NCBI GenBank assembly: GCA_049840515.1
Contig: JASGKW010000005.1
Span: 119,467 to 183,466, forward strand
Length of the DNA: 64,000 nucleotides
Reading direction: 5' to 3'
Source of the DNA: Muricomes sp049840515
GTDB taxonomy: Bacteria; Bacillota; Clostridia; Lachnospirales; Lachnospiraceae
In this document: positions 45,648-54,586 of the stretch, in pieces
Position numbering within the stretch: the stretch's first letter is position 1
Layout: every line of letters begins with the position of its first letter
Notes under the pieces: generated by a model
Seen by the model: only the letters and a program-made list of their open reading frames with translations
Told to the model about the DNA's origin: nothing
The model's database searches: none
Position numbers and translations under genes: made by a program

Positions 45648-46409
45648 ATGGAGGAACGCAGAAGGAAAATATTACAGCAATTGGAGGAGAAGGGCAGGGT
45701 ACGTGTAAATGAACTGAGTGTACAGCTCGGCTGCTCCGAAGTGACAATCAGAAATGATATTAAGAATATGGAACGCGCAGGTCTTCTGCTTCGCACCCAC
45801 GGCGGGGCACTGAAAATAGAAAAAGATTCCTTGAAAAATTATTCCTCCGAGAGTATTTACCGGAATACCGAGAGAAAAAAAGCAATTGCGGAATGTGCCT
45901 ATGAATTTATTGAGGACAGGGATACAATTATTATTGATGATGCATCCACCAGTTTTTATCTGGCGCTGCACATCAAAAATCACCCGGAGAAGCGGATTGC
46001 AGTTGTAACCAATTCTCTGATGACCGGCAATGAGTTCGCAGGTTTGAAGCATGTTGAACTGTACATGGTAGGCGGGCCGGTGGGGGGACATCTGGCGGCA
46101 ACTATGGGGGATGAGGCTGTGGAGGATATTTCAAGATTCCATGTGGATAAAGCCTTTATAGGAGTTCATAGTATTAATTTTGATGTGGGGATTACTTCAA
46201 TTGCAACCCCGCAGATGCAGGTGAAGCAGGCGATTCTGAAAGCGACAGATAAAGTTTATGTGCTTGCAGACAGCAGTAAATTTGGCGGGGGATATTTGTC
46301 AGTGATATGTCCGCTGAAGAGAATACATAAGATTATCACGGACAATCAGGTAAATAAAGAATACATCAGACGGGCGGAGAAAGAACAGGTGCCGCTGGTT
46401 ATAGCGTAG
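45648..46409 (+). CDS. DeoR/GlpR-family transcriptional regulator
   Basis: 253 residues. The N-terminal DeoR helix-turn-helix (RRRKILQQLEEKGRVRVNEL, LGCSEVTIRNDIKNME) precedes a sugar-phosphate-binding domain (TIIIDDASTSFYLALHI, VVTNSLMTGNEF, DKAFIGVHSINFDVGITS). GGGAGG precedes ATG. It is the last gene after rpiB-mtnA and probably senses their sugar phosphate, acting on the promoter at 43974. A terminator follows. Confidence 0.92.
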   Translation: MEERRRKILQQLEEKGRVRVNELSVQLGCSEVTIRNDIKNMERAGLLLRTHGGALKIEKDSLKNYSSESIYRNTERKKAIAECAYEFIEDRDTIIIDDASTSFYLALHIKNHPEKRIAVVTNSLMTGNEFAGLKHVELYMVGGPVGGHLAATMGDEAVEDISRFHVDKAFIGVHSINFDVGITSIATPQMQVKQAILKATDKVYVLADSSKFGGGYLSVICPLKRIHKIITDNQVNKEYIRRAEKEQVPLVIA

Positions 46410-46441
46410 AATGAGGATGCTGTTACAGCATCCTCATTGTC
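46410..46441. terminator. Bidirectional terminator between deoR and the HAD gene
   Basis: 13-bp stem AATGAGGATGCTG / CAGCATCCTCATT with a TTA loop lies between two convergent genes; the T-tracts are weak on both sides. Confidence 0.7.
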
Positions 46442-46445
46442 ATTC

Positions 46446-47240
46446 TTATTCAACTTCAGCGAGCAAATCTTCTAATACTTCTTCCACGGATTTTGTCACA
46501 TAAGTAGAGTAGTAGGATATTCCAGGCGCCGCATTGGACATAGCGTAACTGGTTCCCACAAGCTGGAGCATTTCTACATCATTGTACTGGTCGCCGAAAG
46601 CCATGCATTCCTCCGGTTTTATGCGGAGCACATCAATCAGGCTCTGAAGTGCGGTACCCTTGTTGGCTCCCGGGGCAAGAAAATCAATCCATGTACTGCC
46701 GGAAGTGACTATTTTAATCTCATTGCCGAACATATCCTGCAAGTGTCTGAGGTACTCGTCCACCTCATGGGTATTATCGGACATGCCGCAGACCGCAAGT
46801 TTCAGAACCGGCCCTTTTACCTTTGAGAGGTCATCCACAACCTGTGAAGTATTTCTCATAACGTTGGAAATGTGGTTGACAAATATGGGATTATTATTCT
46901 CCACAAAGCAGGCGTCTTCTCTGGATAACATCATTTCAAAATGCGCCTGTTTTTTTACTTCCGCAATAATTCGTGCGGTCAAATCATCACTGATGGTTGA
47001 CCGGGAGATAACCTCCCCCTTATGTATGCAAATTGAGCCATTTTCGGCAATATATGAAATTTCATCTTTGATTTCGTCAAACATTCTTCTCTCATTATGA
47101 TACTGGCGTCCGCTGGCAGCTACAAAATGTACGCCTTTTTGCGTAAGTTTATGAATCAACTCGATGGCGTAGGGCGTGGGATTTTGTACACCGCCCTGGA
47201 GAAGCGTGCCATCTAAGTCGCTGGCTACTAATTTAATCAT
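46446..47240 (-). CDS. Cof-type HAD-superfamily phosphatase
   Basis: 264 residues. HAD motif I is VASDLDGTLL, motif II is AASGRQ, and motif IV is AFGDQYNDVEML, with a type IIB cap between, as in Cof/YbiV sugar-phosphate phosphatases. The start was set at 47240 because GGAGGG lies 7 bases upstream and the protein then opens MIKLVASD; the open frame begins at 47264. It is convergent with the deoR unit, and the substrate is unknown. A role in dephosphorylating pentose phosphates nearby is only a guess. Confidence 0.9.
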   Translation of the reverse strand: MIKLVASDLDGTLLQGGVQNPTPYAIELIHKLTQKGVHFVAASGRQYHNERRMFDEIKDEISYIAENGSICIHKGEVISRSTISDDLTARIIAEVKKQAHFEMMLSREDACFVENNNPIFVNHISNVMRNTSQVVDDLSKVKGPVLKLAVCGMSDNTHEVDEYLRHLQDMFGNEIKIVTSGSTWIDFLAPGANKGTALQSLIDVLRIKPEECMAFGDQYNDVEMLQLVGTSYAMSNAAPGISYYSTYVTKSVEEVLEDLLAEVE

Positions 47241-47321
47241 ATAAACCCTCCATGTTGACTGCAATTCTACATTAAAATATACTTATTATATATTACCTCA
47301 AAAACAATAAATTGTATAGCC

Positions 47322-47350
47322 TTGTTCTTGGGGAAATTGTATGATACTAT
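47322..47350 (+). promoter_or_regulatory. Candidate promoter of the FAD oxidoreductase gene
   Basis: TTGTTC and TACTAT with a 17-base spacer, 47 bases before the start codon. Confidence 0.45.
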
Positions 47351-47397
47351 GCTATATGTAGTAAAATGTTTTAATTTGAAGAAAGCTGAGGTATAAC

Positions 47398-48792
47398 ATG
47401 AATCAGTATGATGTAGTGATAATAGGTGCCGGTCCATCCGGTATATTTTGTGCATATGAGTTAAAACGCCAGAGGCCGGATATGAAAGTGTTAATGATTG
47501 AGAAGGGCCGCTCTATTGAAGCGAGACAATGTCCCAAGAGAAAGACAAGAGTCTGTGTGGGATGTCAGCCCTGTTCTATCACAACAGGATTTGCAGGCGC
47601 GGGAGCGTTTTCTGATGGAAAGTTATCTCTCTCACCAGACGTGGGAGGAACCTTGCCGGAAATTCTCGGATATGAGAAAGCTACGGAATTAATTAATGAA
47701 GCAGACAGCATTTATCTGCAGTTTGGAGCAGATGAAAAAGTATATGGCATAGAAGACCAGCAGGCGATTACAGACATTCGCACAAAGGCAATACAGGCAA
47801 ACTTAAAATTGATTGAATGTCCAATCCGTCATCTGGGAACAGAGGAGGGCTATAAAATATATACCCGCCTCCAGCATCACCTCATAGATGCAGGTGTAGA
47901 AATTATGTTTAAGACAATGGTGACAGATATCATTATTGAAGATGGAGTTGCCAAGGGTGTTGTGACAGACAAGGGTGAGACTTATTATGCGCCGGAGATT
48001 GTATCCGGGGTAGGACGTGAAGGTTCAGAGTGGTTTTCACATATATGTCAGGGACACGACATCGAGACGAAGAACGGAACTGTGGACGTAGGTGTCCGCG
48101 TGGAAGTCCGTGATGAGATTATGAAAGAACTCAATGATAAGCTCTACGAGGCTAAACTGGTATACTATACCCCTACCTTTGATGACAAGGTAAGAGTGTT
48201 CTGTACCAATCCTTCCGGCGAGGTGGCAACAGAGTACTACGAGAATGGTCTGGCTGTTGTAAATGGACATGCATATAAATCACAGGACATGAAGACAAAT
48301 AACACAAACTTTGCTCTTCTTGTGTCAAAGAACTTTACAGAACCCTTCAAATCTCCTATTGAATATGGAAAGCAGATTGCACAGCTTGGAAATATGCTGA
48401 GTGACGGACGTATTCTGTTACAGAGGTACGGTGATTTCAAGAGGGGAAGAAGAACAACAGAGGAGAGACTGGTCCGCAACAACATAACACCTACTTTGAA
48501 GGATGCAGTTCCGGGAGATTTATCCCTTGTATTCCCTCACCGCATTATGGTGGCTATTGACGAAATGATTAAAGCATTGGATAAGGTGACACCGGGAATT
48601 GCCAGTGATGAAACACTTCTGTACGGTGTGGAAGTTAAATTCTACTCTAATAAAGTTCTTGTAGACGAGAAATTTGAGACAAACATAAAGGGTCTCCGCG
48701 CAATGGGCGATGGTGCGTCCATCACAAGAGGATTGCAGCAGGCATCCGCCAACGGACTGTGTGTGGCCAGAGCAATCCTGGAGAAAGAATAA
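47398..48792 (+). CDS. FAD-dependent oxidoreductase (COG2509 type)
   Basis: 464 residues. An N-terminal Rossmann FAD site IIGAGPSGIFCAYEL is followed by a cysteine-rich stretch CPKRKTRVCVGCQPC, then GFAGAGAFSDGKLSLS. The C-terminal FAD contact is RAMGDGASITRGLQQASANG. This is the conserved uncharacterised family of FAD-dependent dehydrogenases common in Firmicutes. The four cysteines could bind a metal or act in redox. Cytoplasmic; no partner gene is apparent. The upstream HAD gene is divergent and glmM follows. Confidence 0.85.
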   Translation: MNQYDVVIIGAGPSGIFCAYELKRQRPDMKVLMIEKGRSIEARQCPKRKTRVCVGCQPCSITTGFAGAGAFSDGKLSLSPDVGGTLPEILGYEKATELINEADSIYLQFGADEKVYGIEDQQAITDIRTKAIQANLKLIECPIRHLGTEEGYKIYTRLQHHLIDAGVEIMFKTMVTDIIIEDGVAKGVVTDKGETYYAPEIVSGVGREGSEWFSHICQGHDIETKNGTVDVGVRVEVRDEIMKELNDKLYEAKLVYYTPTFDDKVRVFCTNPSGEVATEYYENGLAVVNGHAYKSQDMKTNNTNFALLVSKNFTEPFKSPIEYGKQIAQLGNMLSDGRILLQRYGDFKRGRRTTEERLVRNNITPTLKDAVPGDLSLVFPHRIMVAIDEMIKALDKVTPGIASDETLLYGVEVKFYSNKVLVDEKFETNIKGLRAMGDGASITRGLQQASANGLCVARAILEKE

Positions 48793-48803
48793 CTCACAAA
48801 ATG

Positions 48804-48832
48804 TTGTATTTCACAGCAGGTGTAAATATAAT
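48804..48832 (+). promoter_or_regulatory. Promoter of glmM
   Basis: TTGTAT and a perfect TATAAT with a 17-base spacer, 48 bases before the start codon. Confidence 0.65.
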
Positions 48833-48880
48833 GTTAAATGAGTGTTGTCAAAAACAAGTAAATGATAAGAGGAAGAATAT

Positions 48881-50229
48881 ATGGGCAAATATTTTGGGAC
48901 AGATGGATTTAGGGGAGAAGCGAATGTAGTTCTGACTGTGGAGCATGCTTTCAAAGTGGGACGCTATCTGGGCTGGTATTTTGGACGTGAACACAAAGCA
49001 AGGGTTGTCATCGGAAAAGATACAAGAAGAAGCAGCTACATGTATGAATACGCATTGGCCGCAGGCCTGACAGCATCCGGTGCTGACGCATATCTGCTCC
49101 ATGTTACAACTACCCCAAGCGTATCTTATGTTGTGCGCACCGAAGATTTCGACTGCGGAATCATGATTTCTGCGAGCCATAATCCATTCTATGACAATGG
49201 GATTAAGCTTATCAATGGACAGGGACACAAGATGGAAGCGGAAGTGGAAGGTCTGATTGAGGCTTACATGGACGGAGAAGTTGAGGAGCTCCCCTTGCGA
49301 CGAAAGAAGACATCGGGCGTACCATCGACTATGCTGCCGGAAGAAATCGTTATATTGGACATTTGATATCTCTCGCGACCCGTTCTTTCGAGGACATGAA
49401 GATTGGACTTGACTGTTCCAACGGAAGTGCTTTCAGTATTGCCAAAAGTGTCTATGACGCATTGGGCGCCAAGACCTATGTAATAAATAACGAACCTGAC
49501 GGAGTCAACATCAATACAAACTGCGGCTCAACTCACATTGAGGTGCTGCAGCAGTTTGTAAAGGAAAAGAATCTGGATGTAGGATTTGCATTTGACGGGG
49601 ATGCGGACAGATGTCTCGCCGTGGATGGAAATGGAAATGTGGTGGACGGGGATTTGATTCTCTATGTCTGCGGAAAATATCTCATGGACCAGGGACGTCT
49701 GGAGAGCAATACAATTGTCACCACCGTGATGTCAAATCTGGGACTTTACAAGGCTTGTGATAAAATTGGAATGAAGTATGAGCAGACTGCCGTGGGAGAC
49801 AAATACGTCTATGAAAATATGCTGCAAAATGGATATGTTCTGGGCGGTGAGCAGTCCGGGCATATTATTTTCAGCAAGCACGCGAGAACCGGTGACGGTA
49901 TCCTGACTTCCCTGATGCTGATGGAAGCTATTATGGAGAAAAAACAGACACTTGAGAAGCTCTGCGAGGATGTGAAGATATATCCTCAGCTTTTAAAGAA
50001 TGTGCGCGTGACAGACAAGAAGACTGCAAGGGAAAACCCGGCGGTGCAAAAAGCCGTGGAGGAAGTGGCAGAAGCACTGGGAACTGACGGAAGAATTCTG
50101 GTCAGGGAAAGTGGAACAGAGCCGTTAATCCGCGTTATGGTGGAAGCTTCTACAGATGAAATCTGTGAGAAATATGTAAATCAGGTTGTGAAGGTTCTGG
50201 AGGCTGAGAAGCTGGTAACTGAAGCGTAA
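48881..50229 (+). CDS. glmM: Phosphoglucosamine mutase family protein (one frameshift)
   Basis: About 450 residues after repair. Alpha-D-phosphohexomutase motifs: start KYFGTDGFRGEANVVLT, catalytic Ser99 in ISASHNPFYDNG, metal loop FAFDGDADRC, sugar loop GGEQSGHIIF, phosphate loop RESGTEPLIRVM. The first residues are typical of GlmM, which interconverts glucosamine 6- and 1-phosphate for cell-wall precursors. One C is missing at about 49290-49294; restoring it gives PLATKEDIGRTIDYAAGRNRYIGH. As the gene is normally essential, this is likely a sequence error. Confidence 0.9.
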
Positions 50230-50363
50230 CATATTTTGTGAAGAATTATGAAGATTTAAAAGGCTGTTATAAAGTTGGAGGATAATCTGATTTTATAGCA
50301 GCTTCTATTTTAATAAGATAAGTAAGGGAAATTTTTTATATAATATGAGAAAGGAAGTTATCA

Positions 50364-50900
50364 ATGATTTCAATTAAAAACTTGGCAAATATAATAACAG
50401 CTACAAGAATCGTATGTGCCGTTATACTGATATTTACAGTTCCCTTCTCATTATTATTTTGGACAATATATGTATATTGTGGTGTAAGTGACATGGCAGA
50501 TGGGCTGGCGGCCAGAATGCTGCGCCAGCAAAGTGATTTTGGCGCTAAACTTGACAGTATAGCGGATGTAGTCTTCATCTTTTCAGTCCTGCTTACGGTT
50601 GTTCCGTCTGTTGTTATTCCCACATGGTTCTGGACGGGTGCGGTTATAGCCGCCTTTATACGTGTAACGGCATACTTGATTGGTTATAAAAAGCACCGCA
50701 GGTTTTCCGCTTTGCACACCTATGCCAATAAAGTTACAGGTGTGTTGCTGTTCTGCACGCCTGTTTTAATTCATGTGTCAGGAACAACCGCCGCAGGTAT
50801 CATACTGTGTACTTTTGCAATTCTGTCATCATCTGAAGAATTGTTAATCACTGTCTTATCAAAAGATTTGAACCGTGATCGTAAAAGCTGGTTTGTATGA
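50364..50900 (+). CDS. CDP-alcohol phosphatidyltransferase family protein
   Basis: 178-residue integral membrane enzyme with about five hydrophobic segments. The family signature is complete: D-x2-DG-x2-AR-x8-G-x3-D-x3-D in SDMADGLAARMLRQQSDF followed by GAKLDSIAD. It transfers a phosphatidyl group from CDP-diacylglycerol to an alcohol. The acceptor (glycerol phosphate, serine, inositol or other) cannot be read from the sequence. The ATG at 50364 follows GAAAGGAAG. It stands alone between glmM and a convergent gene. Confidence 0.88.
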   Translation: MISIKNLANIITATRIVCAVILIFTVPFSLLFWTIYVYCGVSDMADGLAARMLRQQSDFGAKLDSIADVVFIFSVLLTVVPSVVIPTWFWTGAVIAAFIRVTAYLIGYKKHRRFSALHTYANKVTGVLLFCTPVLIHVSGTTAAGIILCTFAILSSSEELLITVLSKDLNRDRKSWFV

Positions 50901-50947
50901 TATATTTTTTAATTTAGTTGATTCATTGGATGTGGAAAAAAGCTGGT

Positions 50948-53542
50948 TTACTGACAGGTGTCGGTGCAGATTAATTTCTGCCTGATGATGTCAGAATAGA
51001 TTTCACATCCATCCTCTCTTATATCTATCACATGGATTACATCAGAATAAATCATTTCTTCTGTACTGCCGGTGAGCAGGCTGTCCAGTATATTTTCTTT
51101 TTCAAGTATTTTCTCTTCATTAAAGTACACATTTGAATCATTTTGAAACAGAGCTGCATAGAAGATGTTGGATTCCACAATATCCTGGAAAAAGTGGCTT
51201 CCGTAGGAAAGTTCCGGCATCAGGCCCAGGTTTTCATAGGAAACTTCACAGATTACGTCCATATTGCAGAGGTCTGTAAAGCGCACTGGCACGCCGAGAG
51301 CGGATGTAGTGGTGCCCCAGCGCCCTGGCCCCATGAGGAGAGCGTGTTTGTTTTTTAATACCTGATTCAATGCTCCTATCTGGTTAGCAATGGCATACTT
51401 TTGATTCTCATGTAATTCCAGATAAGGTTTTATTTTAACAAAGACAATATAGTGTATTGGAAGTCTCACGTTTCCACCCATAAAGTTTCCTGTGGAAGTA
51501 AAATAGCAGTGGGTTTTGTCCGGGTTGTCCGGGAATTCAATGGTCTTTCCCAGGCCCCGTGTCTGCAGAGGACGGCATTGTAGCAGATTGATGCGGTAGT
51601 CCTCATCTTTGTTGAAGTTACAGGTAAACTCAATATCCACAGGGTAATCGTAAACACCGGATAAAAGAGTTAAAATATCTTCCATTGTTTTTGCAAAGCC
51701 TGTCCGGCGCAGCAGTTGGGAGAAATTGGCGATATCGGGAATCTCCCGTCCCCTCTGGCCGGTCTCCCTGAAATGTCTGGCAAGTTCATAATCAGGTTCC
51801 AGAAAGAGGCGTATATTTGCTTTTAAAGGAAGTTTAGCCGCTTCTTCCAGAGAAATAGTCTGAAATTCATTTTCTTTTACGTTGATGACATCTACATAGT
51901 GCTGGGAGAATTTTCGTTCATCCCCGTAAGTCAGCAGCGGAGGCCGGTCCGGCCTGTCAAGGGTGACAATGCGCGGGTAATCTGTATTTACCCGGTCCAC
52001 AGCCCTTGTGCCCATTCCGAAGACAAGGCGGAGCATACCCTTGGATGGATCTGTATCCTTGTCCCATACAAATAAATTAGAGGAATTTCCCACTCCTGCG
52101 CAGTGTGGGAAAAAGTAATTTTCATGGTAATCACCGGAAACCCTCTGTACCAGCAGAGCCATCTGCTCATCTTTCTGGGCGAGCCCTCTGTTCCGCCTGT
52201 ACTCAAGTGCCTCCCGGCTCATGGTGCTGGCGTACACTTTGCGGACTGCCTCCATGAAGACATAGTAGCGCTCGTCCAATGTCCCCTGGTTGGGACAGAA
52301 AACGCTCTCATATTTTCCTGCAAAAGCATTTCCAAAGTTGTCCTCCAGCAGAGAACTGGAGCGCACAATAATGGGGGACTGTCCGTAATATTCCAGCATA
52401 ACCATAATTTGTTCCTTAATCATGGTGGGGAAATTGCCGGTAAGAAGTTTTTCGCGGAACCTGGGGGCGGCAGAAAAATAACCCTCGCCTGTTTTCTGTT
52501 CCATGCGGAGATGCCAGCAGTCATTTTGTACGATATAAGTATAGAATACGTCGGAACCTATATAGTAGGAATCATGCATTTCCAGATGTCCCTTACAGAT
52601 ATCAGGTCTTTGTGTCTCCAGTATCTTCCGTGCCAGAAGCATACCCACAGACTTGCCGCCTATAAATCCGGTGCCGATTTCCCTGGCTTCAATCTGAATT
52701 AAATCTTCCAGTGTGAAATATTCCCGGCTCAAAGAAATAATCCTGGATTCTTTTCCAATCAAGAGATTCAGGAGGTTTTCCTTGATATATTCCCGTTCGG
52801 AAACGGGGGCGTTGAGGTAAGGTTTTGCCTCCTCAAAGCTGATATCCCAATAGTCCAGTTTTCTTGTCTGGGTCTGAAGCCGGGAGAAAAGTTCAGCGGT
52901 ACTGGCACTGTCAGTAATACATTCCGCGGAGTCCGGGGTCAGCAGATGGGGAAGAAACATAACCGGGGAGTAACGCTCCCAGACCTTTAAAGGATGCAGA
53001 TAATACTGCCCGTCAATTGTGTGGAGATTGAGAAGGAGCTGAGTCACCTCTCTGATACGGGCCACGGTATCCTGAGCATGGGCATTTCTGTAAAGCCCAA
53101 AATAAGCAACAGTATCCAGCTCAAACAAATAGGGGCAGGTAACCTGAAAAAAGTTTCCTGTCATTAAGTCGGAGCACCAATATTGCTGAAGCTCACTGAG
53201 ACAGTCAAATACATAAAAAGCACGCACCCCCTCAAAAGTAATAATTTTGTATAGGGTACTGGTAAATGTTTCAAAGCCCATGCTGGCATCAAGGGAATAT
53301 GTCTGAAAATCAGCACCCTGCTCTTTGAGGGCAGCTGCATCTAACAGCGAAGGGTGGCTTCCAAAATGTATATAGAGAAGGCGTCTTCCGTCAGCCACGG
53401 CCTGCCGTACGAATCCATCCACTACAAAGGAGTAGGCTTCCAAAGAATCTACCTGCCATACTACATTGTCGCCGAGCCGGAGAAAGTCAATCACAGTATC
53501 TGCCCCCGGAAGCCCTGTACTTACATGTTGTATACTTTTCAT
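50948..53542 (-). CDS. PEP/pyruvate-binding (PEP synthase-like ATP-grasp) protein with degenerate KaiC-like N-terminus
   Basis: 864 residues. The middle (about residues 280-640) carries the PPDK_N/PEP-synthase ATP-grasp domain: TGFIGGKSVGMLLA, VRSSSLLEDNFGNAFAGKYESVF, and later INLLQCRPLQTRG. The N-terminal 200 residues look like a KaiC/RecA fold (HVSTGLPGADTVIDFLRLGDN, YSFVVDGFVRQAVADGRRLLYIHF) but have no Walker A lysine. The phosphohistidine and PEP-binding barrel domains of true PEP synthase are absent. ATG 53542 was chosen for its GGAGG. Function unknown; nucleotide binding or phosphotransfer to a separate partner is plausible. Confidence 0.78.
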   Translation of the reverse strand: MKSIQHVSTGLPGADTVIDFLRLGDNVVWQVDSLEAYSFVVDGFVRQAVADGRRLLYIHFGSHPSLLDAAALKEQGADFQTYSLDASMGFETFTSTLYKIITFEGVRAFYVFDCLSELQQYWCSDLMTGNFFQVTCPYLFELDTVAYFGLYRNAHAQDTVARIREVTQLLLNLHTIDGQYYLHPLKVWERYSPVMFLPHLLTPDSAECITDSASTAELFSRLQTQTRKLDYWDISFEEAKPYLNAPVSEREYIKENLLNLLIGKESRIISLSREYFTLEDLIQIEAREIGTGFIGGKSVGMLLARKILETQRPDICKGHLEMHDSYYIGSDVFYTYIVQNDCWHLRMEQKTGEGYFSAAPRFREKLLTGNFPTMIKEQIMVMLEYYGQSPIIVRSSSLLEDNFGNAFAGKYESVFCPNQGTLDERYYVFMEAVRKVYASTMSREALEYRRNRGLAQKDEQMALLVQRVSGDYHENYFFPHCAGVGNSSNLFVWDKDTDPSKGMLRLVFGMGTRAVDRVNTDYPRIVTLDRPDRPPLLTYGDERKFSQHYVDVINVKENEFQTISLEEAAKLPLKANIRLFLEPDYELARHFRETGQRGREIPDIANFSQLLRRTGFAKTMEDILTLLSGVYDYPVDIEFTCNFNKDEDYRINLLQCRPLQTRGLGKTIEFPDNPDKTHCYFTSTGNFMGGNVRLPIHYIVFVKIKPYLELHENQKYAIANQIGALNQVLKNKHALLMGPGRWGTTTSALGVPVRFTDLCNMDVICEVSYENLGLMPELSYGSHFFQDIVESNIFYAALFQNDSNVYFNEEKILEKENILDSLLTGSTEEMIYSDVIHVIDIREDGCEIYSDIIRQKLICTDTCQ

Positions 53543-53630
53543 ACGTACCTCCATTTCACTTACAGCCAACTAGTATTATGATTATTTTATCATAAGAAGG
53601 ACAGAGAAGTCTCTAATTTTCTGAGAAAAT

Positions 53631-54398
53631 CTATCTGGTGACAACAATTGTGGGATATCCCGCGCTTTTCAGCCGTCTCTCCATATCTGCTGCGCCCTCA
53701 AGAGTTTTAAATTCACCAACCTGTACCCGAAGCAGACCATTGGCATCTACAATGGCTGCGGGGAAATCCTGTTCCAGCAGTTCATTTAAAAAGCGGTTTG
53801 CATAAGTAGGATTGCGGAATGCGCCCACCTGTACGGTGTAGGTCTGCGCTGAGTCTGCCGGTTTATCTGCATTTAGAGTATCCATAATACCCTTGGCGAT
53901 TGCCTGAGCTATCTCATCAAAGTTTTGATCAAATATCTGATTGTCAGTATTTGAATTGATGAATCCCACTTCTACCATTACAGCGGGCATCTGGGTGCGG
54001 CGCAGAACCACAAGGTTGGGCCGGGCTGTTATTCCCAGGTTTTCAAAACCTACGGATGCTAACTCGCTGTTGATATTTTCTGCCAGGTCAAGCTTGGTTC
54101 CCTCTTTATCAAAAACAAGAGATTCAACCCCTGAAACTACGTTGTCAGTAGGAAATGAATTGCGGTGTATAGAGATAAAAAAGTCTGAGTTGGCATTGTT
54201 GGCTTCCATTGCCTTTTCGTAGGGGGACTGGTACACGTCTGTAGTCCTCGTGAATCCCACATCTACTCCATTGTTTTTAAGAATTTCACCGAGGGCTAAA
54301 ACAAGGCGCAGGTTGTCATCCTTTTCCATACGGCCCTTATATATAGCGCCGGGGTCACGGCCGCCGTGGCCTGCATCTAACATGATTGAATAAGGCAT
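53631..54398 (-). CDS. N-acetylmuramoyl-L-alanine amidase with SPOR domain
   Basis: 255 residues. An Amidase_3 zinc domain (residues 1-175) has DAGHGGRDPGA, SIHRNSF and the catalytic VMVEVGFINS. A short linker and a C-terminal SPOR domain follow (TYTVQVGAFRNPTYANRFL, LLRVQVGEFKTLEGA), which binds denuded glycan. There is no signal peptide from ATG 54398, as in CwlC of Bacillus, a mother-cell lytic enzyme; release at lysis is therefore likely. AAAGGAA precedes the start; the frame reaches 54434. Sporulation role inferred by likeness only. Confidence 0.9.
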   Translation of the reverse strand: MPYSIMLDAGHGGRDPGAIYKGRMEKDDNLRLVLALGEILKNNGVDVGFTRTTDVYQSPYEKAMEANNANSDFFISIHRNSFPTDNVVSGVESLVFDKEGTKLDLAENINSELASVGFENLGITARPNLVVLRRTQMPAVMVEVGFINSNTDNQIFDQNFDEIAQAIAKGIMDTLNADKPADSAQTYTVQVGAFRNPTYANRFLNELLEQDFPAAIVDANGLLRVQVGEFKTLEGAADMERRLKSAGYPTIVVTR

Positions 54399-54438
54399 AA
54401 GCAAAAATTCCTTTCTTCTAATTATTTGTTTCATAGAA

Positions 54439-54489
54439 TAGTTCAGCCATACAGCTCGAGTTGGCTGCTGTGCATAGTAGAACTGTTAC
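54439..54489 (+). repeat. GTAACAGTTCAGCC element, short remnant
   Basis: ATAGTTCAGCCATACAG near one end and AGAACTGTTAC at the other, with ATACAGCTCGAGTTGGCTGC shared with the copy at 18427. The centre is deleted relative to that copy. Confidence 0.7.
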
Positions 54490-54518
54490 TTACATAATAT
54501 GTGAAGTTGTGAAAAAAG

Positions 54519-54547
54519 TTACATCCTGATATTGTTTATGCTACAAT
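54519..54547 (+). promoter_or_regulatory. Promoter of dapB
   Basis: Extended -10 TGCTACAAT with a weak -35 TTACAT at 17 bases, 40 bases upstream of the start. Confidence 0.5.
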
Positions 54548-54586
54548 GTAGGTATTGTAACAGACTGTGCGAAAGGAGTTCGTGAT

